A stretch of 64,000 nucleotides of DNA from an uncultured Flavobacteriales bacterium (GCA_959608625.1 CAUHQV010000004.1:11961-75960), one strand, 5' to 3'; numbered from the stretch's first letter, positions 1-8,649 are shown. The notes: generated by a model from the letters alone, not told the origin. Numbers and translations are program-made.

Positions 1-868
1 CCCCCGCGCTTTTGCGTACAGGTACCGGTTCCCCGCTGATCATGCTTTCATCCACGTAGGACGAGCCGTCGACCACTTTTCCATCCACCGGGATACGTTC
101 GCCGGGGCGGACGCTGATCTTGTAGCCCACTTTTATCATGCCGATAGGCATATCCTTTTCCCCTTCGTCGGTCACTACCCGGGCCGTCTTGGGCTGCAGG
201 CCCATCAGTTTGCGGATCGCGGACGAAGTGTTTCCTTTGGCGCGTTCTTCCAGGAGTTTGCCCAGCAGCACGAATGCGATGATCATACCTGCCGCTTCGT
301 AATAGACATGCACCTGCATGCCGCGGGACGACAGGAAATCGGGGAATATCGTGTTGAAAAGGCTGAAAAGGAAGGCTACCGAAGTGCTCAGGGCTACCAG
401 GGTGTCCATGTTGGCCGCCCCGTGGCGGGCCTGTTTGACCGCATTCACGAAAAAGCTGCGCCCGTAATAAAGGATAGGCAGCGTCATGGCCAGCATAACC
501 CAGTCCGCATGGGTATTGTCCATGAAGACCATCGACACGACCATCAGGGGAATGGCCAGTACCCAGGCCGCTATCGTGCGGAAGCGCAGCCGCCGGTAAC
601 GTTCCCGTTGTTTTTCTTCTTTCTTTTCCTCCGTATTGTCGCTGCCTATCAGGATGTCGTACCCGATGGCCCGTATCTGTGCCTGTATATCGGAAAGGCT
701 CACCACCGACCGGTCGTAGGTGAGGCTCATGTCCCCGGAAGCGAAATTCACGTCCGCCGACAGTACGCCCGGGATGGAGCGTGTTTTGCTCTCCACATTG
801 TTGGCGCACACGGCGCAGTTCATTTCCAGCACCGGGACGATCGTTTTCTGTATATTGTTCTTAGCCAT
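1..868 (-). CDS. copA: Copper/heavy-metal translocating P-type ATPase, 5' part (runs off window start)
   Basis: P1B-type ATPase that exports Cu(I) or a related soft metal across the inner membrane. The start is the ATG at 868-866; about 289 codons are present and the frame is still open at base 1. Visible in order: an N-terminal heavy-metal-associated domain whose metal loop is C18-A-V-C21 (in MNCAVCANN, a variant of the usual MTCxxC), a membrane region with paired helices, the platform motif region KLLEERAKG, and the actuator domain with PGERIPVDG and the dephosphorylation loop SGEPVPV. The phosphorylation (DKTGT) and nucleotide domains lie outside the window. The family is clear; the metal is inferred from family resemblance. 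The gene is divergent from hdrC and may carry its own promoter at 911-942. Confidence 0.9.
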   Translation of the reverse strand, partial: MAKNNIQKTIVPVLEMNCAVCANNVESKTRSIPGVLSADVNFASGDMSLTYDRSVVSLSDIQAQIRAIGYDILIGSDNTEEKKEEKQRERYRRLRFRTIAAWVLAIPLMVVSMVFMDNTHADWVMLAMTLPILYYGRSFFVNAVKQARHGAANMDTLVALSTSVAFLFSLFNTIFPDFLSSRGMQVHVYYEAAGMIIAFVLLGKLLEERAKGNTSSAIRKLMGLQPKTARVVTDEGEKDMPIGMIKVGYKISVRPGERIPVDGKVVDGSSYVDESMISGEPVPVRKSAG

Positions 869-910
869 ACTGCAAAACAGAGCCCCGGTTTCAGACCGGG
901 ACTAATAATG

Positions 911-942
911 TAAAGGTACACAAAAAACCGCTCGCAGGCAAG
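911..942 (-). promoter_or_regulatory. Candidate Bacteroidota promoter for the copA-like gene
   Basis: On the minus strand CTTG, a 20-base spacer and TACCTTTA resemble the -33/-7 promoter of this phylum (TTTG, then TAnnTTTG); the last -7 base differs. Between it and the start codon, 884-900 forms a perfect 6-bp hairpin (CCCGGT/ACCGGG) that could lie in the leader. Assignment is by motif only. Confidence 0.4.
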
Positions 943-1004
943 GGGAAATGGTTTCCGTAAGTGTTATTGCTTTTCCGGGCCGGAGCGAGGTTTTGAAAAA
1001 TCAC

Positions 1005-1012
1005 TATATTTG
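1005..1012 (+). promoter_or_regulatory. -7 promoter element of the hdr-flx operon
   Basis: TATATTTG matches the Bacteroidota -7 consensus TAnnTTTG exactly, about 70 bases before hdrC. No good TTG element sits 19-21 bases upstream, so only half of the promoter is supported. Confidence 0.5.
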
Positions 1013-1080
1013 GAATCTGAAAGGAAGGCTCCCCGCAAGCGGGCCGGTCCCTGCAACATCAAGAAATAAAATTTTGACAG

Positions 1081-1641
1081 ATGGCTGAAAATCAAGATAT
1101 ACGTGCCGGCGTGAAAGACGGTACCGGGGTGGATGTGTCCCATTGCTACCAGTGCGGGAAATGTTCCGCAGGCTGTGTGCAGGCCCAGGATATGGACTAT
1201 CCCCCCAGTTATGTGATGCGCCTTCTCCAGACGGGCGATACAGCCGATTGTCAGGCCGTACTGCGCAGCCGTACTATTTGGCGGTGCCTGAACTGTGAGA
1301 ATTGTTACCAGCGTTGCCCCATGTCGATAGATATCCCATCGGTCATGGATGCTTTGCGGCAGGAATCCCTGCGCAAAGGTTTGCAACATAAGGATGCCAA
1401 AAAGATCATCGCCTTCCACCGGGCTTTCCTCTCCCAGATAGAAAATACGGGGCGGCTGTACGAAGTAGGCATGGAAGTGGAGTACAAGCTGGCTACCGGC
1501 GATTTTTTCCAGGACGTAGACCTGGTACCCGGGATGTTTTCCCGTGGTAAGCTCGGACTGCTGCCCGAACGGATAAAAGGTCGCAAAGGGGTGAAAAATA
1601 TATTCAAAAAGACCATCAAAGCCAAAAAGAACGGAAAATGA
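1081..1641 (+). CDS. hdrC: Heterodisulfide reductase subunit C-like iron-sulfur protein
   Basis: HdrC-type electron-transfer subunit of 186 residues carrying two cubane [4Fe-4S] clusters. The binding motifs are plain: C22-x2-C25-x2-C28-x3-C32 and C69-x2-C72-x2-C75-x3-C79 followed by proline. In characterised Hdr complexes HdrC passes electrons between HdrA and the catalytic HdrB. It is cytoplasmic, with no signal peptide or membrane helix; the extra membrane subunit HdrE of methanogen HdrDE is absent. It is the first gene of a seven-gene operon, and its stop overlaps the start of hdrB by four bases (ATGA). The C-terminus is lysine-rich. The family call is firm; the partner substrate is not known. 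Confidence 0.93.
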   Translation: MAENQDIRAGVKDGTGVDVSHCYQCGKCSAGCVQAQDMDYPPSYVMRLLQTGDTADCQAVLRSRTIWRCLNCENCYQRCPMSIDIPSVMDALRQESLRKGLQHKDAKKIIAFHRAFLSQIENTGRLYEVGMEVEYKLATGDFFQDVDLVPGMFSRGKLGLLPERIKGRKGVKNIFKKTIKAKKNGK

Positions 1642-2477
1642 AAACAGGATTTTACCCCGGATGTTCCCTGAAAGGCTCGTCCCGCGAATACGCCGAATCG
1701 GTGGTGGCGCTGGCCCGGGCCCTCGATATGCCGTTGGAGGAAATAAAGGACTGGAACTGCTGCGGGGCTTCTTCCGCCCATGCGGTGGATAAGGATTTGG
1801 CCCTGGCGCTCCCTTCCCGGGTGCTGGCGCTGGCCGCAGCCCAGGGTTTCGACGAGATTGTTGTACCCTGTGCCGCCTGTTACAACCGCTTGGCCCTTTC
1901 CCAGCACGAGCTGGCGGAAAAACCGTCCCTGAAAGATAAAATAGAGAAAATACTCGAAATGAGCCTGTCCCCGGTGAAGATACTCAACGTACTTCAATGG
2001 ATCGAAAAATACGCTCCCGGCAAGGTAAAAGAAAAACGGGTAAAACCTTTCGGTAAGAAAGTGGCCTGCTATTACGGCTGCCTTTTGGTACGTCCGGCCA
2101 GTGTGCTCGGTTTCGACCGGACGGAAGACCCGCAGACGATGGACGAGTTGATGGCGGAAGCCGGTGCTATGCCCATTGACTGGGCTTTCAAGACGGAATG
2201 CTGCGGCGGAGGGATGACTATTCCCGCCACCAAGACCATCGCACGGCTTTCCGGCGACGTGCTTTCCGATGCGGCGGCCCGTGGGGCGGAAGCCGTCATC
2301 GTGGCCTGCCCGATGTGCCACGCCAACCTGGATATGCGCCGGAGGGCTGTCAACAAACAATTGGAACGCCCGGTCGACATTCCGGTATTGTACATTACCC
2401 AGGCGCTGGGTCTTTCGGTGGGAGTATCTCCGGAGGAGTTGGGTGTAAAACGGCATTTTGTGCCCGTAAACCTTTAA
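1638..2477 (+). CDS. hdrB: Heterodisulfide reductase subunit B-like protein (CCG domains)
   Basis: HdrB is the catalytic subunit of heterodisulfide reductases and binds two noncubane [4Fe-4S] clusters through two CCG domains. Both are present in these 279 residues. The first has C9, the C41-C42-G pair and C78-x2-C81. The second, roughly residues 147-235, has YYGC, ECCGGG and CPMC in the same order. All expected cysteines are intact, which argues for an active disulfide-reducing site. Translationally coupled to hdrC and 12 bases before hdrA. The physiological disulfide cannot be read from the sequence. In methanogens it is CoM-S-S-CoB, which is not expected in this host. Confidence 0.93.
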   Translation: MKTGFYPGCSLKGSSREYAESVVALARALDMPLEEIKDWNCCGASSAHAVDKDLALALPSRVLALAAAQGFDEIVVPCAACYNRLALSQHELAEKPSLKDKIEKILEMSLSPVKILNVLQWIEKYAPGKVKEKRVKPFGKKVACYYGCLLVRPASVLGFDRTEDPQTMDELMAEAGAMPIDWAFKTECCGGGMTIPATKTIARLSGDVLSDAAARGAEAVIVACPMCHANLDMRRRAVNKQLERPVDIPVLYITQALGLSVGVSPEELGVKRHFVPVNL

Positions 2478-2489
2478 ACGAAAACGATT

Positions 2490-4490
2490 ATGTCTAAAAT
2501 AGGAGTATTCGTATGCCACTGCGGCGAAAATATCGGAGCGACGGTCGACTGTGAAAAAGTGGCCGCCGAGATCGCCAAGATGGAGGGGGTGGAAGTGAGC
2601 ATGGATTACAAATACATGTGTTCCGATCCCGGTCAGACGATGATCAAGGATGCGATCCGCGAGAAAGGCCTCGATGGGGTGGTGGTGGCCGCCTGTTCGC
2701 CCCGTATGCATGAGACGACGTTCCGCAAGGCCTGTTCCGAGGCCTGCCTGAACCCGTATATGTGCGAGATCGCCAATATCCGCGAGCACTGCTCGTGGGT
2801 GCATGAAAAGGGCGGCGCCACTACGGAAAAAGCCATAGACCTGGTGCGGATGCAGGTGGAAAAGGTCAAACGCGACCGGCCGCTCAATCCCATCAAAGTG
2901 CCTGTCACCAAAAAAGCGCTGGTGATCGGCGGCGGTATCGCCGGTATCCAAGCGGCGCTGGATATCGCCAATTCCGGGCATAAAGTGATCCTGGTGGAAA
3001 AAGAACCCTCCATCGGCGGACACATGTCCCAGCTTTCGGAAACGTTCCCGACGCTCGACTGTTCGCAGTGTATCCTCACTCCGCGTATGGTGGAGGTGGC
3101 CCAGCACCCGAACATCACCCTGCATACTTATGCGGAAGTCGAGGGCCTCGAGGGTTTTATCGGCAATTTTACGGCCCGTATCCGGCTCAAGGCGCGCAGT
3201 ATCGACTTGGAAAAATGCACCGGCTGCGGGGCTTGTACGACCAAATGCCCGACCAAGAAAATACCCAGCGAATTCAATGCGGCTATGGGGCTGCGTACCG
3301 CTATCTATACGCCGTTCCCGCAGGCAGTTCCCAACAAACCGGTGATCGACAAGGAACATTGTATGTACTACCGCACCGGAAAGTGCAAATTGTGCGAGAA
3401 AACCTGCCCCACGGGCGCGATCGCCTTCGACCAGGAAGACCGGATCATTACCGAACAAGTGGGAGCCGTGGTAGTGGCTACCGGCTTCGACGTGGTGAAG
3501 ACCGACTTTTTCCCCGAATACGGCTACGGAAAGTACAAGGATGTGATCACCGGGCTCCAGTTCGAGCGCCTGGCTTCGGCTTCCGGCCCTACGATGGGCG
3601 AGATTCGTCGTCCCTCGGACGGTAAGATCCCGCAAAAGATCGTATTCGTGGCCTGTGCCGGTTCCCGCGACCCTGCCAAAGGCAAGCCGTATTGCTCTAA
3701 AATATGCTGCATGTACACGGCCAAGCACGCCATGTTGTACCAGCACAAGGTACACGGCGGGGATTCCTATGTATTTTATATGGATATCCGCGCGGCAGGT
3801 AAGGATTACGACGAATTCGTGCGCCGGGCCATCGAAGAGGACGGTGTGAACTATATCCGCGGCCGGGTGTCGCGCATTTACGAGCGGGACGGCAAACTCA
3901 TCGTCAAAGGGGCCGATACCCTTTTGGGTGCGCGGCCGGTGGAGATCGAAGCCGACATGGTGGTGCTTGCTACGGCGGGCGTGGCCAACCAGGGGGCCGA
4001 ATCCCTGGCGCAGAAGCTCCATATCTCCTACGACCGGTACAATTTCTTTGCCGAGGCGCATCCCAAACTCAAACCGGTGGAGACCAATACGGCGGGTATT
4101 TTCCTGGCGGGAGCCTGCCAAAGCCCCAAGGATATTCCCGAAACGGTAGCCGCGGCTTCCGGTGCGGCGGTAAAGGTGGCCGGGCTGTTCTCGCGGGACG
4201 AACTGGTGCGCGAACCGGTGGTGGCAGTGGTCAACCGAACGGCCCCTCCGCTATTCTCCACTTGTGTAGGATGCGGATTGTGCATCCAGATATGCCCATA
4301 CCAGGCCATAGACATGGAACCCATTACGGCGCGCGACGGCAGTGTCCTGAAAGTTGTGGCCAACATCAATCCCGGCCTGTGCCAGGGATGCGGGACGTGT
4401 GTGGCTTTCTGCCGTAGCAAGAGCATAGACCTCCAAGGATTTACCAACGAAGAAATGTTCGCACAGGTGCTTACCGCCCTCAGCGAGTAA
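2490..4490 (+). CDS. hdrA: Heterodisulfide reductase subunit A-like flavoprotein
   Basis: HdrA is the FAD-containing, electron-bifurcating core of Hdr complexes. The 666-residue protein has the expected parts. An N-terminal cysteine-containing domain begins with VCHCGENIG. The FAD-binding Rossmann motif GGGIAG lies near residue 147. The conserved LDCSQCILTPRM segment follows. Four ferredoxin-like cluster motifs lie near residues 243 (CTGCGACTTKCP), 298 (CKLCEKTCP), 591 (CVGCGLCIQICP) and 630 (CQGCGTCVAFC). The length is normal for the family. It sits between hdrB and flxD, whose product is the usual adaptor from HdrA to the NADH-oxidising module. By homology it may split electrons from NADH between ferredoxin and a disulfide. 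Confidence 0.93.
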   Translation: MSKIGVFVCHCGENIGATVDCEKVAAEIAKMEGVEVSMDYKYMCSDPGQTMIKDAIREKGLDGVVVAACSPRMHETTFRKACSEACLNPYMCEIANIREHCSWVHEKGGATTEKAIDLVRMQVEKVKRDRPLNPIKVPVTKKALVIGGGIAGIQAALDIANSGHKVILVEKEPSIGGHMSQLSETFPTLDCSQCILTPRMVEVAQHPNITLHTYAEVEGLEGFIGNFTARIRLKARSIDLEKCTGCGACTTKCPTKKIPSEFNAAMGLRTAIYTPFPQAVPNKPVIDKEHCMYYRTGKCKLCEKTCPTGAIAFDQEDRIITEQVGAVVVATGFDVVKTDFFPEYGYGKYKDVITGLQFERLASASGPTMGEIRRPSDGKIPQKIVFVACAGSRDPAKGKPYCSKICCMYTAKHAMLYQHKVHGGDSYVFYMDIRAAGKDYDEFVRRAIEEDGVNYIRGRVSRIYERDGKLIVKGADTLLGARPVEIEADMVVLATAGVANQGAESLAQKLHISYDRYNFFAEAHPKLKPVETNTAGIFLAGACQSPKDIPETVAAASGAAVKVAGLFSRDELVREPVVAVVNRTAPPLFSTCVGCGLCIQICPYQAIDMEPITARDGSVLKVVANINPGLCQGCGTCVAFCRSKSIDLQGFTNEEMFAQVLTALSE

Positions 4491-4500
4491 AGGATAACAG

Positions 4501-4965
4501 ATGGAAGAACAAGATAATACACAGTTCGAACCCAAAATCGTGGCTTTCGTGTGCAACTGGTGTACCTATGCCGGGGCCGACCTGACGGGAACCAGCCGCA
4601 TGAAATACGCCTCCAACGTCCGGATCGTGCGCTTCCCTTGCACGGGACGCATCGATTTTATGTTGATACTGAAAGCTTTCGCTTCGGGAGCCGATGGGGT
4701 CATCGTATCGGGTTGCCACCCGAACGACTGCCACTATACCGCCGGTAATTTCCATGCCCGCCGTCGTTGGATGGTACTCCGCGGGTTGTTGGAATACCTC
4801 GGAGTGGACGTGCGCCGGATCAAATTTTCGTGGGTGTCGGCAGGCGAGGGCGCCAAATGGGCCGAACTGGTAAACGATACGGTGGGTGAAGTCCGCGAAC
4901 TGGGGCCTTACGCCGATTACCGAAAAGCGGCCGATTACCTGAAAAACGGAGTATACAATGGATAA
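4501..4965 (+). CDS. flxD: FlxD / MvhD-like [2Fe-2S] adaptor subunit
   Basis: A 154-residue protein of the MvhD/FrhD delta-subunit family. In methanogens MvhD links a hydrogenase to HdrA; in bacterial FlxABCD-HdrABC complexes FlxD plays the same linking role. Features visible are the start IVAFVCNWCTYAGAD, a middle segment with SGCHPNDCHY, and FPCTGR between them. These cysteines are the ones expected to hold the [2Fe-2S] cluster. It begins 10 bases after hdrA and overlaps flxC by 8 bases, so all are likely made together. No hydrogenase subunit follows, which favours the Flx rather than the Mvh interpretation. Confidence 0.88.
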   Translation: MEEQDNTQFEPKIVAFVCNWCTYAGADLTGTSRMKYASNVRIVRFPCTGRIDFMLILKAFASGADGVIVSGCHPNDCHYTAGNFHARRRWMVLRGLLEYLGVDVRRIKFSWVSAGEGAKWAELVNDTVGEVRELGPYADYRKAADYLKNGVYNG

Positions 4966-5761
4966 GCTGACGCAAAGGATCAAAGAACTATTCGACCGGG
5001 GCGAGATCACCTTGGCCATCGGATATGAAAAAGGCACGGACGGGCAGCCCCGGCCGATGTTCTGCCGCAATGCCCGGGATGCGGAGCGCATGGTTTTCTC
5101 CCCCGATTTCGGACAGAACCTGGCCGTATACCTTACCAAAGCGGAGCTCGTAAAAGGCGAAAAAGTGGCCGTAGCCGCAACGATACCTACCCTGCGGAGC
5201 ATTTATTATCTTTTCAAAGAAAATCAGATAGGCCAGCAGGCGTTCACCATCCTGCATCTTTCGCCCAACGACGAATTCATGCATTTTCTCAAGACGGACG
5301 ATATTGCTGTTTACATAGACCATATCCCCTCCGAGCCTTCACAGGCCGACCGGGAACTCCTCGAACGGCTCGACGCCATGACGGCGGAAGAACGCTGGGC
5401 GTTCTGGCAGAACGAATTTTCCCGTTGTATCAAATGTTACGCCTGCCGGGCTGCTTGTCCGATGTGTTATTGCACGCGTTGCATTGTGGAGGACAACCGC
5501 CCGCAGTGGATCGACCCCTGGCCCTCGCCGCTCTCCAATATGGAGTGGCAGATCAGCCGCGTGATGCACCTGGCGGGGCGCTGCGTAGGCTGCGGGTCGT
5601 GCGGGGATGCTTGCCCGGAAGGTATACCGGTACACCTGCTCAACCGGAAGCTTCTGGGAAATATTGCCGCCGAATTCGGGGCCGTCCCGGGCGCTGCCCC
5701 CAAGGAAGGGGCCGTCCTCAATACGTTCCGGGCGGACGACAAAGAGAATTTTATCCTGTGA
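4958..5761 (+). CDS. flxC: FlxC-like 4Fe-4S dicluster protein
   Basis: A 267-residue cytoplasmic iron-sulfur protein in the position of FlxC. The C-terminal third holds CIKCYACRAACPMCYC, an extended cysteine motif, and CVGCGSCGDACPEGIP, a classical [4Fe-4S] motif. The N-terminal part resembles the domain of hydrogenase/dehydrogenase beta subunits that contacts flavin and nucleotide modules. It overlaps flxD by 8 bases and is followed within 5 bases by flxB. By family knowledge it relays electrons from the FlxA/FlxB NADH-oxidising module to FlxD and HdrA. The exact boundary of roles between FlxB and FlxC is not established from sequence. Confidence 0.82.
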   Translation: MDKLTQRIKELFDRGEITLAIGYEKGTDGQPRPMFCRNARDAERMVFSPDFGQNLAVYLTKAELVKGEKVAVAATIPTLRSIYYLFKENQIGQQAFTILHLSPNDEFMHFLKTDDIAVYIDHIPSEPSQADRELLERLDAMTAEERWAFWQNEFSRCIKCYACRAACPMCYCTRCIVEDNRPQWIDPWPSPLSNMEWQISRVMHLAGRCVGCGSCGDACPEGIPVHLLNRKLLGNIAAEFGAVPGAAPKEGAVLNTFRADDKENFIL

Positions 5762-5765
5762 TGCG

Positions 5766-6773
5766 ATGAAAACACTTTATATAAAGAAAGAAAATATAAC
5801 CGCCTGGTTCGATGCCTTGGCTAAGGCGCACGACCGGGTACTCGCCCCGGTCCGCAAAGGCCGGGTGGTGGAGTTCGCCCCGGTGGAAAAGCTGTCGGAC
5901 GTGGCGACGGATTACGTCCAGACCACCCGCAGTGCCAAGGAAGCCCTTTTTCCCCGCGCCGAAGTGCTTTTTTCGTATAAAAAAGACGGAAAGAACGTGG
6001 AGGTGGAGGATTTCGATCCGGCAGGCGTACCGACAACCCTGTTGTGGCAGGTACGTCCGTGCGATGCCGCATCGATCTTCCCCCTGGATGCCGTGTTCAA
6101 CTGGGATTTCAAGGACAAACTGTACAACGCGCGCCGTGAGCGGACGGCTATTATTGCCGTAAGTTGCGCCCGGGCAGACAACAGTTGCTTTTGCACTTCG
6201 GTAGGCGGCGGCCCCGGAAATACCGCCGGCAGCGATGTGCTGCTTACGATGACCCCTGAAGGGGCTATCGCGGAGGTATCGACGGAAAAAGGGGAAAAAC
6301 TCGTTTCGCTGGCTTCCGGCTTTTTTGAAGAAAGATCGGCAGAAAACAAACAAAAATACCTGGCGGATGTCCCGGCGGTGTTCGATTTGGAACAGCTCAA
6401 GGAAAAGATAGGGGCGATGTTCGATTCCCCTATCTGGAAAGAGCAGTCCGAGCGCTGCCTGGGTTGCGGGGCCTGCGCCTATGTATGCCCCACGTGCTCG
6501 TGTTTCGATATTCAGGATTGTGCCAAAGGGAGCGAGGGCAGCCGCCTGCGCTGCTGGGATTCGTGCGGTTTTGCACTTTTCACTCTCCATACCTCGGGCC
6601 ACAATCCACGGCCTACGCAGGCCACGCGCTGGCGTCAGCGCCTGATGCACAAGTTCTCTTATATTCCGGAGCGGGAATCTTCGCTCGGATGTACCGGATG
6701 CGGCCGTTGTTCGCGCGCCTGTCCGGTGGACATGAATCTCAAGGAACACCTTATCTCCATTACCCTGAAATAA
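5766..6773 (+). CDS. flxB: FlxB-like 4Fe-4S dicluster protein
   Basis: A 335-residue iron-sulfur protein similar to anaerobic sulfite reductase subunit A and hydrogenase beta chains. The start ATG at 5766 was chosen because it lies just after the flxC stop; the frame is open further upstream but inside flxC. A central segment has VRPCDAASI, and a cysteine cluster SCFCTSVGG typical of the family. The C-terminal half carries CLGCGACAYVCPTCSC and CTGCGRCSRACP as ligands for [4Fe-4S] clusters. The stop overlaps the flxA start by one base. Expected role: electron transfer between the FAD/NAD subunit and FlxC. Confidence 0.83.
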   Translation: MKTLYIKKENITAWFDALAKAHDRVLAPVRKGRVVEFAPVEKLSDVATDYVQTTRSAKEALFPRAEVLFSYKKDGKNVEVEDFDPAGVPTTLLWQVRPCDAASIFPLDAVFNWDFKDKLYNARRERTAIIAVSCARADNSCFCTSVGGGPGNTAGSDVLLTMTPEGAIAEVSTEKGEKLVSLASGFFEERSAENKQKYLADVPAVFDLEQLKEKIGAMFDSPIWKEQSERCLGCGACAYVCPTCSCFDIQDCAKGSEGSRLRCWDSCGFALFTLHTSGHNPRPTQATRWRQRLMHKFSYIPERESSLGCTGCGRCSRACPVDMNLKEHLISITLK

Positions 6774-7618
6774 TGATGAACGACGATAAGAACATTTACC
6801 TGCCATACCGGATGACTATCGAGAAAATCGTCCGCGAAGCACCCGGGGTGCGGACGTTCCGCCTCCGTTTCCAGAACGAAGAGGAAGCGGCGGCTTTTTC
6901 CTTCCGGGCCGGCCAATTCGGCGAATACTCCGTATTCGGGGAAGGCGAATCGACTTTCTGTATCGCTTCTTCTCCCACACGCAAAGGATATATCGAATGT
7001 ACGTTCCGGCAGGCCGGGCGCGTGACTACCGCATTGGCGAAAAAGGAAGAAGGGGATACGATCGGTTTCCGCGGGCCGTTCGGCAACGTTTTCCCGATGG
7101 ATGGGTGGGCCGGGAAGAACCTGCTGTTCATTGCCGGGGGTATCGCCCTGCCGCCGATGCGGTGCGTGATATGGAATGCGCTGGACGAGCGGGAGAAATA
7201 CGGGAACGTGACGATTGTTTACGGAGCCAAAACCCCGAACGACCTGGTCTATAAACACGAGTTGAAAGAATGGGCCGAGCGCCCCGATGTGAACCTTATC
7301 ACCACGGTCGACCCGGGCGGGGAAACGCCCGATTGGACAGGGAAGGTCGGTTTCGTACCCGACGTGGTAGCGGCGGCCGGGCTGTCGTCCGAAAACACGG
7401 TGGCTGTCGTCTGCGGGCCGCCGGTGATGATCAAGTTTACGCTGCCCAAACTCCAGGCTATCGGCTTTTCCGACGGAAATATCTTTACCACCCTCGAAAA
7501 CCGCATGAAATGCGGGGTGGGTAAGTGTGGCCGTTGCAACGTAGGCAAGATGTACGTATGCAAGGACGGTCCGGTATTTTCCCAAGCCCAGCTTCGGGAC
7601 ATGCCACCGGAATATTAA
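6773..7618 (+). CDS. flxA: FlxA-like FAD/NAD(P)-binding oxidoreductase subunit
   Basis: A 281-residue ferredoxin-reductase-type flavoprotein that would oxidise NADH for the complex. The order of motifs is that of dihydroorotate dehydrogenase electron-transfer subunits: FRAGQFGEY for FAD binding near residue 48, a nucleotide-binding segment LFIAGGIALPPMR, CGPPVMIKF near the C-terminus, and a final cysteine-rich loop beginning CGVGKCGRC (near residue 246) with a fourth cysteine in MYVCKDGP that binds [2Fe-2S]. Two adjacent ATGs overlap the flxB stop; the first is used here. It is the last gene of the operon and is followed by a terminator at 7697-7737. NADH rather than NADPH preference is assumed from the family. 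Confidence 0.88.
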   Translation: MMNDDKNIYLPYRMTIEKIVREAPGVRTFRLRFQNEEEAAAFSFRAGQFGEYSVFGEGESTFCIASSPTRKGYIECTFRQAGRVTTALAKKEEGDTIGFRGPFGNVFPMDGWAGKNLLFIAGGIALPPMRCVIWNALDEREKYGNVTIVYGAKTPNDLVYKHELKEWAERPDVNLITTVDPGGETPDWTGKVGFVPDVVAAAGLSSENTVAVVCGPPVMIKFTLPKLQAIGFSDGNIFTTLENRMKCGVGKCGRCNVGKMYVCKDGPVFSQAQLRDMPPEY

Positions 7619-7696
7619 CGGGATTTACGGCATGTTCTAATGGAAAAAAAAGAACATGTGACGGCACCCATCCGATGAATAGAATATTTTTGACCG

Positions 7697-7737
7697 AATT
7701 CCTCCACTTTCTGTGGGGGAATTATTCTTTTTATTCT
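7697..7737 (+). terminator. Rho-independent terminator after the hdr-flx operon
   Basis: An 11-bp stem (7697-7707 with 7713-7723, one G-U pair, loop TTTCT) is followed by a T-rich stretch. Another 8-bp hairpin at 7631-7658 lies closer to flxA but has no T run. Confidence 0.75.
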
Positions 7738-7874
7738 TGATTTTGACTTAAAATTTGTAATATTGTTCGTGATCTTTGTGGGTGTTTTTTTACTAATATT
7801 TAACTGGAATATTTTGTCTCTCCGAATGGATGACCATTAAGGGGAAAACAGATAGGTCATATTTTGCCAACTAA

Positions 7875-7948
7875 AAAACACAATTGTCATGAAAAAATTA
7901 TTGTTTTTCTCCACGTTCATCCTGGCCTGCATGGTATCGTGCCAGAAA
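7875..7948 (+). repeat. 74-bp leader and signal-peptide module, copy 1 of an inverted pair
   Basis: These 74 bases (14 of leader plus the first 20 codons of the lipoprotein at 7889) match 14090-14163 in reverse orientation at 71 of 74 positions. All three mismatches lie in the coding part. The downstream gene bodies are far more divergent than this block. Confidence 0.9.
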
Positions 7949-8638
7949 TCCGACACCCTGTCGGAAACTCCCGATGTGACCGCAAAAAATGCTATCAATA
8001 ACATTCCTTACAATTACCTGTCTATGGATACGAACGGAGGAGGTACTGTCTCCGCTTCTTCGGACAATTTTTACGTAGGGATCCCCGTCACTCTTACTGC
8101 TACCCCGTCTTCTGATTACGAATTCGACCATTGGACTGTAAATCACCAGATTTCATCTTTTGATCAGGCAGTCACCGTAATCCCTGAAGCCAATAAAATC
8201 CTTGACTATATAGCCATATTCAGGCCAAAGAATCCTGCTTCCCAAGGTATTTCAATGCTTACGTTTCATAACCTTGTCCCTGACTCACAGTTCCGCAACG
8301 AATGTGAAATTCAATATATAGGACCCGGCGGCCGGGGGTACATTGAACGCCTGGATATAGGATGCGGGGGGAGAATTCTGAGATTCCCGGTACAGACCGG
8401 CTCGCAAGGAGTGACTATTTGCATACAATTGGAAAGTATAAACGATCCTTTGTACTATTGCGTTGTTGCGTATTCCTCGTTTGATGACCATGGAGGTTTG
8501 GATCTAAGCCTTCGCGGGAGGGAAACAAGTTCGTTGATTTACCTGGGGCGTGATAACCAGATTTCCGGAGATATGACAGTCACCTTGCGCGCAGAAATGT
8601 ACGATTTCAGAGATTCAGACTCGGGTGGCGATAATTAG
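7889..8638 (+). CDS. Putative surface lipoprotein with a divergent InlB B-repeat-like domain
   Basis: A 249-residue predicted lipoprotein of unknown function. The N-terminus is a lipoprotein signal peptide (MKKLLFFSTF, then VSCQ with the acylated cysteine at about residue 18). Residues about 48-92 (GGGTVSAS to FDHWTVN) resemble divergent InlB B-repeat modules, which are extracellular beta-rich domains. The rest has no recognised domain; it is rich in aromatic and glycine residues and has a few cysteines. The signal region and 14 bases of leader are nearly identical to those of the lipoprotein at 13112-14149. It is a single gene between the hdr-flx terminator and a large palindromic terminator. 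A surface binding or adhesion role is only an inference. Confidence 0.75.
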   Translation: MKKLLFFSTFILACMVSCQKSDTLSETPDVTAKNAINNIPYNYLSMDTNGGGTVSASSDNFYVGIPVTLTATPSSDYEFDHWTVNHQISSFDQAVTVIPEANKILDYIAIFRPKNPASQGISMLTFHNLVPDSQFRNECEIQYIGPGGRGYIERLDIGCGGRILRFPVQTGSQGVTICIQLESINDPLYYCVVAYSSFDDHGGLDLSLRGRETSSLIYLGRDNQISGDMTVTLRAEMYDFRDSDSGGDN

Positions 8639-8649
8639 ACCGAATAACA

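Noticed and set aside
48..809. A 253-residue frame on the minus strand inside the copper ATPase
   Set aside because: It is out of frame with the ATPase, whose HMA, actuator and SGEP motifs are clear. The rival frame is arginine- and glycine-rich shadow sequence.
1305..4121. A 938-residue open frame antisense to hdrB and hdrA
   Set aside because: It is the complement of genes with many intact cysteine motifs; its product has no recognisable domain and unnatural His/Arg-rich composition. Long antisense frames are expected here from GC-rich third positions.
7631..7658. Hairpin CATGTTCT/AGAACATG just after flxA
   Set aside because: There is a long A-rich loop and no T run, so I prefer the hairpin at 7697-7723 as the terminator.
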